Below are positions 60,566 to 64,000 of a stretch of 64,000 bases of DNA, piece after piece. Origin of the DNA: Acanthopleura granulata (Eukaryota; Mollusca; Polyplacophora; Chitonida; Chitonidae); contig JABBOT010000001.1 in assembly GCA_016165875.1 (NCBI GenBank), positions 10,171,306 to 10,235,305 on the forward strand. The letters are read 5' to 3'. Both the position numbers and the translations under genes were made by a program. A model generated the notes under the pieces. That model saw only the letters and a list, made by a program, of their open reading frames with translations. It had not been told where the DNA came from and did no database searches. How positions within the stretch are numbered: the first letter of the stretch is position 1; every line of letters begins with the position of its first letter.

Positions 60566-61075
60566 TTCTTAAGGAGCTACTTTTGTCTTCAAAGCAAGAT
60601 GAAATAATAAAGATTGAGATAAAGTTTGATTTGCTTTCCTAAAGTGTAAAAACACTGTGGTGTACTGAAGCAAAATATTTCTGTCCTTTCCACTTAGCCT
60701 GATGTGATGTCACACAAGAACTCGCTGACGTGTATCCACAATTGGCACTGCACTTTCAAATGTTCTTGATGTCATCCCAATATGGGCGCCTCACTCGATG
60801 TTACATTTAACTGACTCAAGATCATATGAGGAATATTATCATGTCAAATCAGGAAAATATTATGGACACAGCCGAAGATTTCCTTTTTTTAAGGAATCTT
60901 CAGTTGTGTGGCTTAAATAGTGTTATTCATCAAAACTCCCCTTAAACCATGGTGTAAGGCTTGTTCTGTAGGATTTCTTCAAAACTCCCCTTAAACCATG
61001 GTGTAAGGCTTGTTCTGTAGGATTTCGTCAAAACTCCCCTTAAACCATGGTGTAAGGCTTGTTCTGTAGTATTCC
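60566..61075. repeat. Dispersed repeat family A, copy 2
   Basis: Aligns with 2865-3425 on the same strand. Diverged but continuous, except that this copy lacks the 82-bp duplication and has its own 49-bp triplication at the right end. Confidence 0.8.
60925..61075. repeat. 49-bp tandem triplication inside dispersed repeat A copy 2
   Basis: Three nearly identical units of TCAAAACTCCCCTTAAACCA then TGGTGTAAGGCTTGTTCTGT. Confidence 0.93.
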
Positions 61076-61227
61076 TTCCATGAAATATCAATATCTCTAT
61101 GCAGTTTGTATTCTGACCAGAGTGGCACTTTAACTGTCAGTGTGTGCTGCACTATGTCAAAAGGTTACCTGACCAGGAACATGTAAATTGCTTCTTAACT
61201 ATCTACAATCTCATAATCATTACATGT

Positions 61228-61358
61228 GTGGGTCTGCCAGCAACCTGTGGGTGGTCTCTTCCCAGTTTCCTCCTACTACAATGCTGTCTGCCAGGGTGTA
61301 GGTGAAATATTGTCGAGTACGGCATAAATTACCCATCAAGTAAATAAATAAATAAATC
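61228..61358 (+). mobile_element. tRNA-derived SINE, 5'-truncated
   Basis: GGGTCTGCCAGCAACCTGTG, CCCAGTTTCCTCCTACTACA, GTGAAATATTGTCGAGTACG and a TAAATAAATAAATAAATC tail. Confidence 0.85.
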
Positions 61359-62996
61359 TCACAAGGTATCTCACTAGGAACATTCTATGTTCTGTTCTAA
61401 GTCTATGTGGGTATACTACAGCTATTTATTGCTTCTATCATCAGATCTATAATCCGCTAAGGTTATCTGACTGGGAACATACATTCGAACTTACATGGGG
61501 TCTACTAATCCTATTAAATGCTTAAATCATCAGATCTACAATCTCATAAGGTTTATTCACCAGTTAATTGTATGACCTAGACATATTGGATTGAATTCTA
61601 TAGTGCCATGTAACATTTAAGATTTATGTGCAAATGCATGTTGTTCATTATAATGAGTAGTGGAAATAAAAATGTATGAGGTGAATAAAGTGGTGAAGCA
61701 TTTGTGTTATCAAATGATACCTACAGGTATTGCAAAATAGGGGTGTGGGACATGCGACTCTAGACAAACAGATTGCGAGCATCTGTGGACAATAGCACAA
61801 CCTCCCGCTCAGTGCTAACAGACAACTGGACGATCCACCAGCCTAGATTAAACCAAGGATGAAGAATGAATTGGCCCATTAAAAATACACAAGGATAATT
61901 TATTCCGCTCAAAAGCACAATGGTTTTTTTGAGTGTGAAGTGAGGTGGAGTGAAAGATTTATTTGTCAAGGCTGTAGTTTTATAATAGCCTGCTTGTTAG
62001 ATGGTTGTGTATATCAGTTTGTTAATATCTTTCCACAATTGAAAAGAAGCTGTGAAGGAATGGTGTATGAGGTAACGCCATGAGATATACCAGTGTGTTG
62101 CGTGGGTATTTGGCCTGATATTGCATTGAGAAGAGCCCGAAGGGCGAGTGGAAATATTGAACTTTAAATTCTTTGTTGCATTTTTCTCATTAGGTTGGCC
62201 CCCACTACAATTCCCGACCCCTAAACACCAACTGTTAAGTCATAACAAACTCAAGCTTGACCTCGGTAAAGGCACTATGTTTGATGACCCAAAGCATTAT
62301 AGGTACAACTCTATCTGTAAATTTTATCCCAGGATTTACGCTCTGTTGTAGCAAATTGTTCATTCTTTGGAGCAATATCTAGACAATGGTGACATCTGAT
62401 CTTTTAAACACCAGAAGTATTTCATATTTCTTTGCAACAACAGCTGCGAAGGTTGATGACATAGATAGGCATAAGTTCCTAGGATAAAATTTAACGAGCC
62501 ATAGATCAGGATGCTCAGCTTCATCAAACACAGCGAACCCTGGTGTGTACCGAGAGAGACAGAATTTGCTGGCGTTTTGTTATGACTTAACAGTTGGCGT
62601 TAGGAAAATTGTAGCGCATGCAAAGCATCCAACCTAAGGAGAAAAATGCAACACAAAAGCAGAGCTGAACAGAGCTGTGCCGTTAGTGTTCAATGAGACC
62701 ACCTCATGAAGTTGTAGCATAGTAGAAAGGCCATGTGATTACTTTGCCATACTTCAGCCAGAAAACACTGCATTTTCACAAATGCTTTGCAACTGACAAA
62801 GCGAGCTAGACCGACATCATGCCCCACATGATGAGAAGAGCACAGCTCAGACCTGGGCACTGACTGCGCAGACTAAAATATACCTGCCTTAAAAATACTA
62901 CAAGGTAGTCATTTTCGACTCATTTTGCAAGGGTTTGCAATTTATTGGTCCTGTTAGGATACTACAAGAAACTTTTCTACATGTTTAAAATGTTGT
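61359..62996. other. No gene recognised
   Basis: Includes a diverged local duplication at 61425-61570 (GCTTCTATCATCAGATCTA versus GCTTAAATCATCAGATCTA). No supported coding sequence. Confidence 0.45.
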
Positions 62997-63659
62997 TAGC
63001 ATTATGTTGAAAAAAAAAATGGTGGAATAGAAGTGTTTCACCACATAACCATCTCATAAATAGGAAAGGCAGCAACAGACCAAAATGTCTGGAGGAACAT
63101 TATGTGTGACACAATTTGCTATTAATTTGTTTGCCAATCAATTTTAATCAAGAATTATCCTGCATCCAGTTAAAATGTGAACATATCAACCTACTGATGT
63201 TAAATTTTAAATCTTATCATGCTCCATGAAAGCATTAATTGGTGTTTTATCTTGACATTTCTGAGCAAAACCTGCTAGAATGTGTTTATAAACCCTTCCC
63301 CAATGTTACCCCTGTGGGGTGATTACGGCTGTTGTTTTTAAGTTAATAGTTCTGCACGAGTGGTCTGCACAAGCAGCCATGCACAGTTTATAGCAGGAGG
63401 CAATACACATTTACCAGAGGCACATCTATTCACGGCAGGTAACTTCCCCCTTCACTGTGCTAATCCCCCTTAACACAGGGAACTACAAAAACACAATTGC
63501 CTTGGTTCACAACATGTTATACTTTTTGTCAAATTAAAGGTATTTACCATTCGAATTTGATTTTCATCTTTAAGTGAGGAAAGATAGGAGAGTGGAGAGT
63601 AAGAATGTGAAATACAAAAAATTCAACCAAATTCTACCCGAGGGGTTCTGGTATCCTTA
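62997..63659. repeat. Dispersed repeat family C, copy 2
   Basis: Matches 30660-31330 (CCDC172 intron 1) along its length, ending at GGTTCTGGTATC in both. It is followed at once by a copy of family B. Confidence 0.88.
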
Positions 63660-63880
63660 AGTGCACATACAGGCGTTGTACTACAGACATATTCACGTAG
63701 AACATAGGCATATAGAAATGAGGATATATTTTCAGCTAAAAAGAATGTGACATCACTATGCTTCAATATGGTCCAAAAAGTCCACCGTACAATCTCCATC
63801 TTTATTTCCCTTTTCATCTCTGCATAAAAATGCCAAAAATAATGAATACCATATTCAGAATCAGCACCAGACAGCCTTTC
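63660..63880. repeat. Dispersed repeat family B, copy 2
   Basis: Matches 19590-19775. It abuts family C here, whereas the copy at 19.6 kb is not next to a C copy. Confidence 0.72.
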
Positions 63881-64000
63881 AGAGGATGCGCATTTTCTAA
63901 AAATGTGGTCTGTCCTTCTAACATTATATCTGCAATTTAAAGTACACAGATCCACAAGGGATTCACCAGTTGTTCACGTATACACATGTATATGTGCCGA

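Noticed and set aside
63623..63955. 110-codon minus-strand frame
   Set aside because: Lies across dispersed repeat B; the related copy at 19.6 kb does not keep the frame.

Overview
This is nuclear DNA of an invertebrate animal, most likely a lophotrochozoan (mollusc or brachiopod grade). The reasons are AT-rich sequence, short phase-matched exons with GT/AG introns, very abundant tandem repeats, and about ten copies of a tRNA-derived SINE whose core (TTTCCTCCCACCATAATGC...) and TAAA tail are, from memory, common in mollusc genomes. The species cannot be fixed from the window.

Four genes could be assembled exon by exon with matching intron phases. (1) 5439-9517, + strand: the 3' part of an NR1I/NR1J-type (HR96/VDR-like) nuclear receptor, with second zinc finger, hinge and ligand-binding domain; the exon for the first zinc finger was not found. 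(2) 24255-29670, - strand: a complete 7-exon, 496-residue E3 ligase-like protein with a C-terminal neuralized-type RING and a coiled coil that resembles a plant RING family. (3) 29956-38002, + strand: a CCDC172 orthologue in 10 exons, head to head with gene 2 across 285 bp. Its exon 8 changes frame, best explained by one missing base. (4) 50017-54679, - strand: a DOK-type docking protein (PH domain, IRS-type PTB domain, tyrosine-rich tail) whose first exon was not found. The genes do not form a pathway; only genes 2 and 3 are likely to share control.

Layout: 30-bp satellite (1-1063); a dispersed repeat and the receptor gene with two intronic arrays (2.8-9.5 kb); an 82-bp dimeric satellite (10.9-12.8 kb); a dead pogo/Tigger-like transposase (14.1-14.7 kb); gene-poor sequence with dispersed repeats (15-21.5 kb); a 23-bp array (21.5-22.9 kb); the divergent gene pair (24.3-38.0 kb), with an SGNH-esterase pseudogene inside one intron; a long stretch with no recognised gene but with SINEs and one foldback element (38-50 kb); the DOK gene with a second foldback element in its intron (50-54.7 kb); and repeat-rich sequence to the end, including a second 23-bp array family in three blocks.

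No tRNA or rRNA gene, CRISPR array or virus-like gene was recognised. Copy numbers are hand counts and approximate unless stated otherwise. Homology calls come from pattern recognition, not database searches.
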